DNA of 64,000 bases from Adiantum capillus-veneris (GCA_014529385.2 CM043967.1:10804001-10868000); one strand, 5' to 3'; positions 34,052-46,962 are shown, counted from the first letter of the stretch. Notes: generated by a model not told the origin, from the letters alone. Translations and numbers: made by a program.

Positions 34052-35086
34052 TCAATAAAAGGCTGGCATCATTTCTACCAATGGCCGTAGACATTTGGTC
34101 CCATCCAATTGCATGTGGCTTAAGTCTACATACAATTCTTCAAATGACTTTCTACTCTTGTCCTGTAGAAGATACCCAGCTTTTATAATCTCTTGAATAT
34201 GGTATGCTTCACTTGCTGAACGAGATGCTAGCCAGTCGGTTCTGTATTCCATAGAAAACTCCCTACAGAAGTTGACCATTTGATCAATAAGCCAGGCTAA
34301 TGCATATACATCAACCTCTCTGGTATACACATGGTCATTATGTGTGTCTTTCAATAGCTCTGGAGCAATCCAAGGTTTAGGCTTATGGGCTTTGCTTTGA
34401 CAACAATTGAGTGATTGACGTCTCTCTGATTCAGGCCTCATGGCTAATCCCCAATCAATGATGCCAACTCAAGGATCTGAATCCCTTGTAAAATCCAACA
34501 TAATATTGAAAGGATGCAGATCACAATGAACAACACCTACTTGATGGGTATAGGCCATTGTGTGTATTAAAGCAGCTATAATATTTGGAAGACTGTTCGC
34601 AAAAGCCACGACTCGAGTTAGTTCTCCTTGATTCAGCTTAGCTGCCTTGCCTTTACTTGAACCTGCACCATCTTTCTCTTCTTTTTTCACAATTTTGCTG
34701 AAGGTACCTTTCTCAAAAGATAGACTATGCATCATTTTTCCAATGCTTCCTCCATTGAAGTATGGAAAAATGGCTATCAAAGGCTCATAGAAAGTATGTG
34801 CAATACTACGCACAATCCCCCTGTGTCGAAGATCAAAGCTGACCTCGTCCTTGAAGGATTTTAATTTCTGTCCTGGCATTCCTCGATACTGCTTTGCCGC
34901 ATAAGTAATTTCACTTGGAAGGTACGAAATGCCATCAATTCTTACTTGAAAGCATGTACCAAATGAGCCGACACCCAAGTTCTGTAAATAGTTGATGGCA
35001 TCATGTGGTATTCCAAGAGTCATGGTACATTCCGAGTTCCTCGCAGATCTTTGCAGAGGGTTCCCAGCCGGATGCCATATGACCAT
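34052..35086 (-). pseudogene. protein-kinase-like gene with an in-frame stop before the DWG motif
   Basis: The kinase fold can be followed from N to C terminus: glycine loop NLGVGSFGTCFQ (residues 36-47), Lys65 (YAAKQY), alpha-C Glu81, catalytic loop VVHCDLHPFNIML (186-198; HxDLHxxN instead of HRDLKxxN), then TGA at about 34468, then IIDWGLA (DWG in place of DFG), PWIAPELL and the F-helix-like VDVYALAWLIDQM. HxDLHxxN plus DWG resembles atypical small-molecule or RIO/ABC1-like kinases rather than ordinary receptor kinases, so the substrate is open. The probable start is Met at about 35024 (MTLGIPHD), because upstream codons run into the 44-bp core repeat. It ends 200 bp before the hAT start on the same strand. 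Confidence 0.75.
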
Positions 35087-36028
35087 GTGACAAATTGAGA
35101 CTATATTTGTAATTACATACGAAATAAAGATATTGTGTATGTGTAATACACACTCCCAAGGTGTCTGCTACCCTTGTTATCGTAAGAAGAGACATAATCT
35201 ATGTTTTCGAAAGAAACTAAATTTCAAGATAACACACCCGGTCAAGCCATATAACCATGTGGAAAATTGAGACTATAGAATTTGTGACTCCATAGAAGAA
35301 CTAAAGGCAAAATTCGATAGCTCAAGATGGCACACCCGATCAAGCCATATAACCATGTGACAAATTGAGACTATAGAATTTGTGACTGCATAGAAGAACT
35401 AAAGGCAAAATTTGATAGCTCAAGATGGCACACCCGATCAAGCCATATGACCATGTGACAAATTGAGACTATATTTGTAATTATATACGAAATAAAGATA
35501 TTGTGTATGTGTAATACACACTCCCAAGGTGTCTGCTACCCTTGTTATCGTAAGAAGAGAATTAATCTATGTTTTCGAAAGAAACTAAAGCTCAAGATAA
35601 CACACCCGGTCAAGCCATATAACCATGTGGAAAATTGAGACTATAGAATTTGTGACTGCATAGAAGAACTAAAGGCAAAATTCGATAGCTCAAGATGGCA
35701 CACCCGATCAAGCCATATGACCATGTGACAAATTGAGACTATATTTGTAATTATATACCAAATAAAGACATTGTGCATGTGTAACACACACTCCCAAGGT
35801 GTCTGCTACCCTTGCTATTGTAAGAAGAGACATAATCTATGTTTTCGTAAGAAACTAAAGCTCAAGATAACACACCCGGTCAAGCCATATGACCATGTGG
35901 AAAATTGAGACTATAGAATTTGAATTAACAATAGGAAAAAGAGGCACAAAGTATCATTTGGTAAGAATCGATAGCTCAAGATAACACACCCGGTCAAACC
36001 ATATGACCATGTGGCAAATTGAGACTAT
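35073..36028. repeat. array of eight copies of a ~44-bp core in a composite tandem repeat
   Basis: The core CACACCCGGTCAAGCCATAT + ACCATGTGGAAAATTGAGACTAT recurs at about 35073, 35231, 35330, 35429, 35600, 35699, 35870 and 35984. Between cores two spacer types alternate: one of about 55 bp (GAATTTGTGACTGCATAGAAG...) and one of about 125 bp (TTGTAATTATATACGAAATAAAG...), forming a higher-order unit of about 270 bp. A remnant (CACACACCCGGC) is seen at 36252. Confidence 0.93.
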
Positions 36029-37846
36029 TCTAATTTCTTCTACATAAGTCAATTTCAATTTTGGATTGTCCCAATACCTACATATATGTTTATGATAAAT
36101 AATTACTGCTAAAAGCTTAAGCAAATCTTTAAAAAAAGAAACGCTTTAGAGTTTCTTTCATTTTGGTCTGCACACAGACTAACCACTTTTGCTACTTCAA
36201 AAAAACTTGAAAAGAAAGCAATCTAAAAGTCTTTGATAGAAACCTACGACGTCACACACCCGGCTTGAGACTTAATATACATTCTTTATTGAGTTAAAAC
36301 CACACTATCACTGAAAATTGTGAGTATGGAAAAAAAAGATTGAAACAGTTTAAGACTTAACGCATAAAAACACTTTAAACGTGGGATGCACATTTTAACT
36401 TTTGAGTCGAAACTTGCCTTGAAAAAAGACGACAAAATATAGCCAGATTTAAATTTATCACCAGCAAATGCTTCAAATTATAAAAACCCAAATAGTTTCA
36501 AATTTATTGTTTGTCCCTTTTTTCTTTAGTTAAGAATTAGTAATGATGTTGGCAATCCCTGCAAGCTGCAGCAATGTGTAATGTGCATTGTGCACCACCC
36601 TTCAAAGTTTCAACCTAACTATAGTCCACTGTCTAAAGTTTAAACTCTAAAGACCAGTAGTCTACGGTCTACCCCAATAATCAATTTCAAGACAGGTATT
36701 GTAAAATCTCCGGTTCAGATTTGTCTTGAAGGGCTTTTTCAATTGAAGGGCTTTTTCAAGTTTCTATATCTGTGAAAATGATTTTTCCCGGACAGTGCTT
36801 CAAACTAACTATATCTAAATCTCTAAAGACCAGTAGTTGGAAATAGGGTTGCAGGGAATAATCAATTTAAAGACCAGTCGTCTAAACTCTACCCCAATAA
36901 TCATTTTAAAGACAAGTTCCCAAAAAAAAAAAAACTCTTTCAATTCTTACGTTTCTGTCAAGCGCGAAGGGAGAGAGTCGAGATGAAGGCAGGTGGGTGA
37001 CGGGTGTGTGAGATGAGGCCACCGCAGGTCGGAGAAGCAGCAACTCAGTCTACAGGTCACAGAATGCAGCTCTCAGGCAGGTCGGAGACTCGAAAATGCA
37101 GCAGGTTGACGCAGCAGGGTGGGGAGTCTAGACGACGGCAGGCTGCAGCAGCTCGACTGCTTAAGCCTCGGACGAGGGCAGGGCCGCAAGAAGTCAAAAA
37201 CGAAACCTGCGTAGCATGAGCAATGGAGAACTGACTCCTGAGTGGAGTGAGTAGATAACGAAAGGAAGGCCCGTAAGTTCGTACATTTCCTTTTTAGGGG
37301 TTTGTGCTTTGTACGAGGTACATGCGTTCACACCTCAAAGTTCAGTGTTCACATGGCCAAATTTCAAATTAAGTACAAACTCACGACTCATTGCTGAGTG
37401 CTCACTGCCAACTGGCAAGTTGAAGGCAACTGCTCACAATATCATGAAACTGTAACCTATGGGCCATCACTAAACTTGGTCTAAATAGTAAAAAACTTGT
37501 AAAATTTGAAATCAATTTTTGAAGGGCAATTGGATGGCCGGCCCTTCTAATGACAGACCAGAGCAATTTTCTTCCTTCGCAATTGAAGGGCAACTTCAAT
37601 TCGATCCCTTCAAATGCAGGGTTCTTCATGAGTCAACCCTTCCTACGCAGGGTTAACAGCCATTTGAAGGGCAGAAGGGCGTCAAAAACTATCGCTGGTG
37701 TCCAGGATGGAAGAGGACGTTGGTAGCCCCTTGAGAGGGCTTGTGGCAACCTTTTAAATGCTACATAAAGCACAGGCTACAGTCACTGTTGACGGCATTG
37801 TAACCTGCATTGTTGATGGCCCTCCTCCCCTGGACTATTGACGACC
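36029..37846. other. no gene recognised; TGAAGGG-rich flank
   Basis: Contains direct words CTAAAGACCAGTAGTCTA (36650, 36830, 36872 variants), TGAAGGGC clusters and a purine-rich GC block at 36960-37200. The short ORF at 37004-37219 has no family resemblance. Confidence 0.5.
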
Positions 37847-38009
37847 GGGAATGGCCCTGCAATGGCCATTCCTGAAATAATGGGCGACCCCATGGCGACC
37901 GACGGAGGCCATTCCTGACATAATGCGCTCCCACCATGGCTCCCGGCCTCCGTCGGTCACCATGGGGTCGCCCATTATTTCAAGGAATGACCACTATAGG
38001 GCCATTCCC
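37847..38009. mobile_element. foldback element, copy D: long hairpin with ~64-bp arms
   Basis: The left arm runs GGGAATGGCCCTGCAATGGC to GACCGACGGAGGCC. The right arm (from GGCCTCCGTCGGTC to GGCCATTCCC) is its reverse complement with few mismatches; the inner 35 bp differ at one base. The loop of about 35 bp carries a piece of the copy B interior in inverted orientation. Confidence 0.85.
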
Positions 38010-38195
38010 TACACTGAATGGCACGCTGTGTCTATGATGCTGCATTTATTGTCAGAGACATCAGTCGAGAGCTCTTTCCCCCGAGGACTATGCATAATCA
38101 TTGGATGCTTGCACCTCTGACTGTGAGTCCTAGTGTTCGGGAAAGTCTTTTTCCTAAACGGTAGGTAAAGATGTATATCCGAAGTACGTAGAAAT

Positions 38196-38592
38196 TTTGG
38201 GAAAATTCCCAAAATACCCCTCAAATTCCAAAAATTCTCTTGTGTCTATATTGGTTGGATTGTTCAAGGTTTTCTAATCTTTATTCCTTGTTGACAATAG
38301 AGATCCATTTTTGAGTGTTTAGAACGTACTTCGTCATAAATTACCTCACAAGAAAAGGCAATTTTGCCTAAAAATAAGGAAACAATTCATCTCAAAAGCC
38401 TACATAACCAACTCAAATTGTAGTTTAAGCATCTTGTATTAAGGGATAATCACTCTTCCTATGAAAAGCTACAAAAATTTATCTTTGGAGAAATTATATC
38501 TCAAAACCAAGGGTATTTTGGAAATTTTGGAAAATTTGAAGGGCATTATGACAAAATATTCGAAAGATTCTGAGGGGTATTTTGATAATTTT
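38196..38592. mobile_element. MITE-like element, copy 1
   Basis: Ends GGGAAAATTCCCAAAATACC (38203 on) and its near reverse complement GGTATTTTGATAATTTTCCC (to about 38592). A diverged copy lies in inverse orientation at 49205-49560. No coding capacity. Confidence 0.75.
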
Positions 38593-39456
38593 CCCTTTGC
38601 AAGATTTTTGAACTATCTTGTATATTTTACGGATTTTACTTCCTTTTCCATGGTTTGCAACCGGCTAATCTTCATTTCCATGTGTATGACGAACGGACAA
38701 TACAATTTCATATTAGAAGACAACAAAAATGACATGTGATTGTAAGACCTACTCCCCATAATTTTCATCCCTCCTTAACTTCTGCACGTCTTCATGGTTC
38801 CTCACCATATTTCAATGTGCACTTTGCTTCTTTTTGGACTTTACGGCACCATTCTACCCGACTCAATTTTGAACGCAATTGACAACCAACTAGTCTTGCT
38901 TGGTGGGCCTTTGACACACATAATATGATAGATTTTGGAGCGCATGTGGTTAGTTGGTTAGCTGGTTGTGATTGTTGTCACCTTGGATTTTGTTGTGGTG
39001 ACTCGAGAAAATGAGTAGAACCAATTGATAGGCACCAATAATAGCTCAGCTTGGGACTTAATGAGCATTGGAAAGAAGTAAGTTGTGTTGCATAGTGCTT
39101 CATATAGGACATCGGGCTACTAAAGAGGGTAATTGAATAGAGCAAAAGGGTTGCGAGTTAACCTAGTTTGGTAGTTGTTTGCAGATTGCACCATTCAATC
39201 TAGTAATATCGACCATTTAGTCTCTAAATCATGGAACCATCTTTGAGACACCCATCTTATCTCAATCAACCGTAGTCAATTTTCCTTTATTTCAATCTAT
39301 AGGTTGAATTGCCAAACTATGCGAAAAGAAATGTATGTCTATTTGGTATATAGATACGATGATCGAAATTGAGCATGCACTCATGAGGAAAACATATGGC
39401 TAAACTAAAGCTTTGACAAACTCAAAAAATAAAAAAACCATAAATAGAGGATAAAA
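38593..39456. other. no gene recognised
   Basis: AT-rich DNA, no coding motif and no repeat structure visible. Confidence 0.5.
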
Positions 39457-39774
39457 ATCATGTAGAATGCCATCCAGTTGTGCAAGCTGGAGGACAATGT
39501 TTGATTCAAGCTACAAAGTAATGTGAATAGTTAAACATATTCTCTTGCAATGAAACATCACAAACTGAAACTACAAAGTATACAGTGCACGTCATGCAGA
39601 GGTGCCATACTGACCTAATAATCATGTACGAATGCCATCCAATTGTGCAAGCCGGAGGACAATGTTTGATTCAAGCTACAAAGCAATGTGAATAGTTAAA
39701 CATATCCTCTTGCAATGAAACATCACAAACTGAAACTGCAAAGTATACAGTGCACTTCATGCAGAGGTGCCATA
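39457..39774. repeat. direct duplication, period 164 bp
   Basis: 39457-39610 and 39621-39774 both run from ATCATGTA...GAATGCCATCCA to GCAGAGGTGCCATAC. Differences by eye are fewer than ten. Confidence 0.95.
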
Positions 39775-39899
39775 CAAAAGTATGGTGGAGAGTTGGCACT
39801 GTGGTCTCTCCAAAAATTATAAGAAACAGAAGTCGTGCCCTGCCCCGTAGCGTTTATGTGTTGCGCCAAGCAAACGCATAGTCATGTGATGTTGGATAC

Positions 39900-40440
39900 A
39901 GATAACGAACCTTGTAGTGTTGTCGAGATGGAGTCGCGCTTGTGCAATTGAAACGTCCAGTGTTGTGAATATATGTCCTCCCTGCCAAACACAAGACACG
40001 CATTAAGAGATAAATACACACCCTCTTTTTTACACTAAAAAACCATTTGAGCCCCGTCCCCACTCCTCAGGACGCGTCACTTGTGACTATGACCAAAGCA
40101 CCACCAAGCATGATACCTATCTCCAACAGACCGGCTAGCAATCTCACTGTGAATTCTCTTACGCATGCCAATGCCTTGTGTAAGTCCATAGTTACATTTG
40201 GAGAGAAGCCTTTCCTTTGCATTAAGTGTGCTTCCTTGCCAGAGCCATGTTGAGCATTTCATGCAGTCAAGGCATTCAAAGTAATGACATTTTAGAAAGG
40301 AAGTCCATCAAGTACTTCTTGTACTTTCATGAGGGTACCACATTTGGCATAGGAACTCACCAATGTACTCCTTAAATATGTGAATAGTGGGCTCAATGTG
40401 TATCTTGATGATTTTGTAGGAATCCTTCTTTTTAGCATGG
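39900..40440 (-). pseudogene. PPR protein relic
   Basis: Minus-strand fragments in changing frames read SSYAKCGTLMKVQEVLDGLP, then NVITLNALTA-stop-NAQHGSGKEA, MQRKGFSPNVT, then GMRKRIHSEIASRS and LGGALVIV. These follow the order of PLS-type pentatricopeptide repeats (YAKCG ... NVxxWNALIAxxAQHGxGxEAL ... MQxxGxxPNxVT ... GkxIHaEI). PPR proteins bind organellar RNA. Stops and frameshifts make this copy non-functional. The limits are approximate. Confidence 0.72.
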
Positions 40441-41748
<1,308 letters not shown>

Positions 41749-41800
<52 letters not shown>

Positions 41801-41865
41801 GCACGCGTGCACACACGCACACATACACATACACATGCACGCGCAGTACATACACACACACACGA
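41749..41865. repeat. (CT)n followed by (CA)-rich tract
   Basis: (CT)n at 41749-41798, then CACACA-rich sequence with CACGCG words to about 41865. Confidence 0.95.
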
Positions 41866-41939
41866 GTACCAACTTGCGGATGCACACTATCTTATAGTTT
41901 TCTCTCTATGTCTCTCTAATGTGCTAATTTGCATAAAGG

Positions 41940-42340
41940 ACAATGCATGCTCAGGTAATGGTTAGGTGTTATTTCATAATGGTTTCATAGACTATGTCCA
42001 TGGTTTGCAGATTTTGCCCTCACTAATGTCAGTTGTGACTGATTTATTAATTACTAACATACAAGACATGATAATTATCACACAGGACATGCTAAATAAC
42101 ATATAGCACATACTAAATAATATATAGGACAATGTATGCTCAAGTAATGGTTAGGTTTAATTCTTAATGGTTTTCCCGCACTAATGTGATTTGTGATTGA
42201 TTTTGGACATGTTAATTTGGATAATGTATGCTCAGATAATGGTTAGGTGTTGATTCATAATGGTTGCATGGATAATGTCCATGATTTGAACATTTTGCCC
42301 TCACTAATGTGAGTTGTGATTGATATATGACATGCTAATC
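41940..42340. repeat. three diverged direct repeats of about 95-115 bp
   Basis: Copies start near 41940, 42130 and 42223. They share ATGCTCA-GTAATGGTTAGGT, CATAATGG and CACTAATGTGAGTTGTGA. Linkers repeat GGACATGCTAA and CATATAGGACAT. Confidence 0.88.
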
Positions 42341-43156
42341 ATCATATAGGACATACTAATTATCCTGTAGAACATGCTAACTAGCATATAGGACATGAAA
42401 ATTAGCATAAAATCTTGCATCAAAACCAGCATATTTATTAAGTATGTTAGCTTTTATAGCATGTGAAATGGTAGCTTACTAACATACTGTATACTAATTA
42501 GCATAAAACATTTTTGCTTGCTTGCAGATGGTACCTTTTATTGTCATGAAAACCGGCATAGATTTGGTATGCCTATTTTCTATTATTTGTTGGTAACCCT
42601 TGACCTGTATGCTAACTAGCACAAATTGGAACTAGCTTATGTTGGCTTGAAGCTTGTAGATGTTCTATCTAAGTTAGAGGCATGGATAATTTTGCAGTGT
42701 TTATTCTTAGTACCATGTTGTGGTAGTATACCGGTATGTCAATGGATTGATAAAGCCCACAATTAGCATTTTGAGGATACAAACTCTCTTATTTGTTGGT
42801 TCTTTGCTAATTTACATGTGCATGTAACTCACTTCAACATCAGGCATTTGACAAGTACCAAAGAAATAAATGGTCAATGCTATGAAAGAGATGCACAATT
42901 CACTTAGAGATAAGTTAAGTCAAGAAACAAGGAAACATGTATACTCAGTTAGATAGAAAATGCTTGATTAAAGTACGAGATAAAATGCTAAGGTTTTGGC
43001 TATCAAATATAAAAAGGCATGATGTTATAGATTGCTTCATAACTTTCTGCATTGATTTGCTTCATAACTTTCTACATTGATTATGTATATTTGCCTCCTT
43101 TTGGGGATGTGCTCCATAGGTACCACAATTGTGTGATACCTTTTTTGGTTTGGGGG
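42341..43156. other. no gene recognised
   Basis: AT-rich sequence; no coding motif. A short duplicated phrase TTGCTTCATAACTTTCT occurs at 43031 and 43058. Confidence 0.5.
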
Positions 43157-43221
43157 GGGGGGGGGGGGGGGGGAGCATTTCCTAGCAAATGCTTTTTGGA
43201 ATCTGGCGAGCAAATTCCAAT

Positions 43222-43261
<40 letters not shown>

Positions 43262-43520
43262 CATATCACAAAGACCTATCTGATCTCTTTCCCTGACTCC
43301 CTCTCCCTCTTTCTCCATCTCCATTGAGAGAGAGAGAGAGAGAGACGACATACCACAAAGAATTGTTCTCTCTTTCTAAAACCTATCTCTATCTCTCCCT
43401 CTCTCTCCCCAAGTGTAAAAGTCAAACAAATAGCTAATAAACATATCACTGTGATGAGAATAATAGCTTGTCGGAGGAAGGGGAGAGGGGGAGAGAGAGA
43501 GAGAGAGAGAAAGAGAAAGA
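43157..43520. repeat. poly-G and (GA)n cluster
   Basis: G run at 43157-43174, (GA)n at 43226-43259, 43326-43346 and 43490-43510, with CT-rich stretches between. Confidence 0.93.
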
Positions 43521-43849
43521 GATGTATACCAGAAGTAACAAAATACATCATCACTTAGAAAATGGACAACAAAAACAAAGATTAAAAAATATGAACATCC
43601 ATTATTCATATAAAGACTTTACATTTTGTTTACATTTTGTATTACTTGTAGGGCATAAAACGGCCCTTTGCATGTTGCAACCGTAGTCAATTTCTTGAAG
43701 GTCCAAGATTTATAGGAGTCTTGTCCTCTATGGGAAAGAGATTATTCTCCACATTTTCCATTTGCCCTTTTAGTCTCCCCTCGTCCTCCTGCTTGGATGA
43801 TCCTAATTGTCTTCCAACATGAGATGGCAAATTGATCCTTTTCATTCAA

Positions 43850-44060
43850 GTTTAGCAACATGCATATCTTGGACTCCATGCGCATTTTGATAAAGGCCAT
43901 AAATTTTTACTATTGCTTTGACCACCTGCTTGAATCGTTCGGCTCCATATGTTACTTTGCCGTTGGTGATGGCTTGCAAAGAATCCCAAGCACCCTTGGA
44001 TGTCTCAAGGTCGTCATACATTGTGGAGAAAAATCATACATTGTGGAGAAAAAGCACTCT
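43850..44060 (-). pseudogene. possible copia gag fragment
   Basis: The minus strand reads YDDLETSKGAWDSLQAITNG followed by KVTYGAERFKQVVKAIVKIYGL. The pattern S-K-x-A-W-D-x-L resembles the UBN2-type gag of copia elements. The fragment is short and has no supporting neighbours, so this is tentative. Confidence 0.3.
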
Positions 44061-46416
44061 TCTACGCAAGATGGTGGGTGTAGAGTTCAAAAAATGGAAG
44101 ATAATACCATTTTATAATCTTTGAGAGGCTATCACTCTAATATTAACATAAATAGATGGCTCATGTGACATGCCAACAACCTCATACCCTATGGCACAAT
44201 GTTAAAAAACATTACAAAACATTGCACTAGCCAAAGAAAAACATTTCAAAATCATTCTAAAAAAAATAGAACTATTGATAATCCTTCATAAGTGGGATTC
44301 CAAAACTACAAATACTCAATGCTCATAGGGGAGAGAGTTGACGGTAAAATATACATTAACAAAACGTTTCTTTGTTGAGGAAAGTGAATTAAAACCTCGT
44401 CACATGTTTATAGTAGGATAAGTGCACTCCCTACTTATGGCATTGAAGACTTGAACCTTGTTAATAACTAGCTCACGCGGATAAACATATTCTCATTTTG
44501 GCTTAAATCTAAAATACACAAGAATACAAAGTAGACGTGTTTACACGCAAAATAGGATCGCTTGTCTGCAAAACCATCTTGAAAATTTGGCCACATGCAA
44601 GTTGGTTCTTTGCAAATCTGAACCTTATTCATATTGCCATGGTTTCATTCTCCATGCGTTTCCATTTTGAAAACTTCATTCACCCCTTTGGTGCGAAAAA
44701 TCTCCTTTGTCACCCTTGCTTTCAAAGCTTTCAAAGCAAGAGTCAAAAGTATAAATAATTTTCCAAGTTTCCTCCATTGAAATGGTTATGCGATACTTTG
44801 TTTGGACCCCATTTAAAGTGTTGGAACAACCTCTTTGTATTGGAGTATGTGATTCCTCCATCATGTACTCCTTGCTAGCTAGAGTTGCCACATTAGTAGG
44901 AGCGCACTTCCTTGCAACTTTCTCTACTTAATATCCACCTTCATACAAGTTCTGCACTTCCTCTGGAGTAAGATTTGTGCCAGCTTGCACAGGACAAACG
45001 ATTGGTAATGTCCCCAGTTGTGTTAATACTGCTATCCAAAATATTGCAATGTAAGACGTGATCAAAACAGAACCAAAATCATTGGTGGAACATTCCCCTT
45101 AGATACTTGGAGTATCCTGCCAAAGAGGAAGCCGGAATTCCCACAATGGATTTTGCAATGAACCTACCACATCTTTTTCCTCCATCAAGTGTCCCATTGC
45201 AAGCCACTTTGCTACGAGTGCGGGTGTGTTGAATAGCCCACATTGCTCCGTTGATTATGCTCTCCTTTAACATGGTCCTCCCTCTTTATTCCTCCTAATA
45301 GACATGATTGTGGGCCCTTCACCTATAAAGTCTGTTTTCCTTGGCTTCCACCTGCCCGTCAGTGATTGAATTGTACTCTAGTCGATGAATTGATTCATTT
45401 TCTACATAAAGCACCTCTGTTGGCAACCTCTTTTTTTGAGTAGTTTCCTTGTCTCTCGTTAGAGTTGAGGGCATTGTAGCATAGGGTTCCCTTGTTGGTG
45501 GCTTCATTAACTATGTGTGTGACATGAGCTGGTTGATTGTTCACCTGCTCAACAAGCCGTTCCAAGAAAAGGACAAGCCCTTTCCTAAATCTTTTCCTTG
45601 CAAGTAAGAAATATCCTTAGCACTTTGAAGAAGGGAATTTTCTAGGTCAGTGGTGCATGCATCTTACAACAATACCCACCTCTTTAATCCCTCTTTTGTT
45701 ATTGAGCTTTCGGGTTTTCTTTCAAGGAAGTTTGTACATGGGGTGTTGGGACCGTCCGTGTTGTTTTCAATCAAGGTCATGATGCTACCCCAATGCATAA
45801 TATGGGACCTTCCACCAACTTAGTCATGACTCCATGTATGCAAGGTTTTTGTCCATGCAGTTACTTAGTTGCAACCATTGTCGTAGCAATCGGGCCTCGA
45901 GTATAGCTTCTTTTTTGGATTGTGCTTATCTTCCCTTTTCACACATTCCATTGTGGGTTTCTTGTGAGGATGTGACTATACATTTAATCATGTTTTGATG
46001 CATGCTTTGCTTTTAATGAAAAAGCCACAAATGCTCCTAGCCATCCATCATATTTCCCTAGCAACCCACGTGGGGGGACCCCTGCTCCAAGGTGCCCCGT
46101 GTAGCTGTCTAGGGACATGTGTGCTTTCATGTGGATTGTCCTTGTGGTAGGGACTTTTTAGTCTTGGGGCAGAAGTGCCCCCACCACCCACAGGGGCTGT
46201 CCCATGGCAAGGGGTGGCTCGTCGGGGCACTTCTTGTGGCACGAGGTGTGGATTGTCTAAAGATAAAAAACATGAAGTACAATGAACAATCATGCAAAGT
46301 GAATTTTTTGCTTCTAAAAGATGGGTGAATCATAGTAAAAAACTAAACAACATAAAACAAAAAAACACATAAACTATCATGAAGATTAAACCACTTGAAA
46401 TTTCAATTTTATGCAT
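44061..46416. other. no gene recognised
   Basis: No convincing gene on either strand. A 64-codon minus-strand ORF at 45079-45273 and its continuation to about 44680 look mildly protein-like, but I do not recognise a family. Confidence 0.45.
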
Positions 46417-46732
46417 GAAACACAAGCAATCAATTATGACCCTAGGCTAATGCAAGTTCATAAACGTACTAGCCTAAAAACTATGTGACCAATATTAATA
46501 ATGCATCCAAGTCTATTATGTCTACGACCTATAAAAAAGCTCATAATCTATCAGTACATTGTCACATCTTTTTGAAACACAAGTAATCAATTATGACCCT
46601 AGGCTAATGAAAATTCATAAACCTACTAGCCTAAAAACTATGTAACCAATAATAATAATGCATCCAAGTCTACCATGTCTACGGGCTATGAAAAAGCTCA
46701 TAATCTACTAGTACATTGTCACAGCTTTTTGA
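46417..46732. repeat. tandem duplication, period 157 bp
   Basis: 46417-46573 and 46574-46732 both run from GAAACACAAG-AATCAATTAT to GTACATTGTCACA-CTTTTT. About ten differences by eye. Confidence 0.95.
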
Positions 46733-46962
46733 AGCTCATGGAAGTTTTTTTTTGTCATTCATAGAAAAAAGTAAAACACATCACAAGGCTACCACCCAAA
46801 GGCAAGTATAGGTACAACTCTCGGCTCCTTGGACCCTCAAGAAGAAGTTCCAAAAGCCTACTAGCCTACCAAGGAGACGACTAACCGCTATCAGCCCAGG
46901 GCATCGGTTTAGGGCCTTGATCGAGCGAGCCAAGGTGATTCCCCTCGCCTGCCAAGTGCCAA

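Larger units (their letters stand above)
31140..37700 (-). mobile_element. candidate hAT-type transposon carrying a kinase-like gene; boundaries unproven
   Basis: The block holds, on one strand, a kinase-like pseudogene and a hAT transposase. Both edges contain clustered TGAAGGGC/GCCCTTC words in both orientations (31143-31230; 36735-36760; 37520-37680), which could be subterminal transposase sites. I did not find terminal inverted repeats or an 8-bp target duplication, so the unit is an inference. Similar flanking words at about 31055 and 37800 fit an insertion into one older repeat. Confidence 0.4.

Noticed and set aside
35073-36028. CRISPR-like repeat array
   Set aside because: The spacers are themselves repeated and longer than the cores, there are no cas genes, and the context is eukaryotic; it is a composite tandem repeat.
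37004-37219. 71-codon GC-rich + strand ORF
   Set aside because: No family resemblance; its composition follows the purine-rich DNA.
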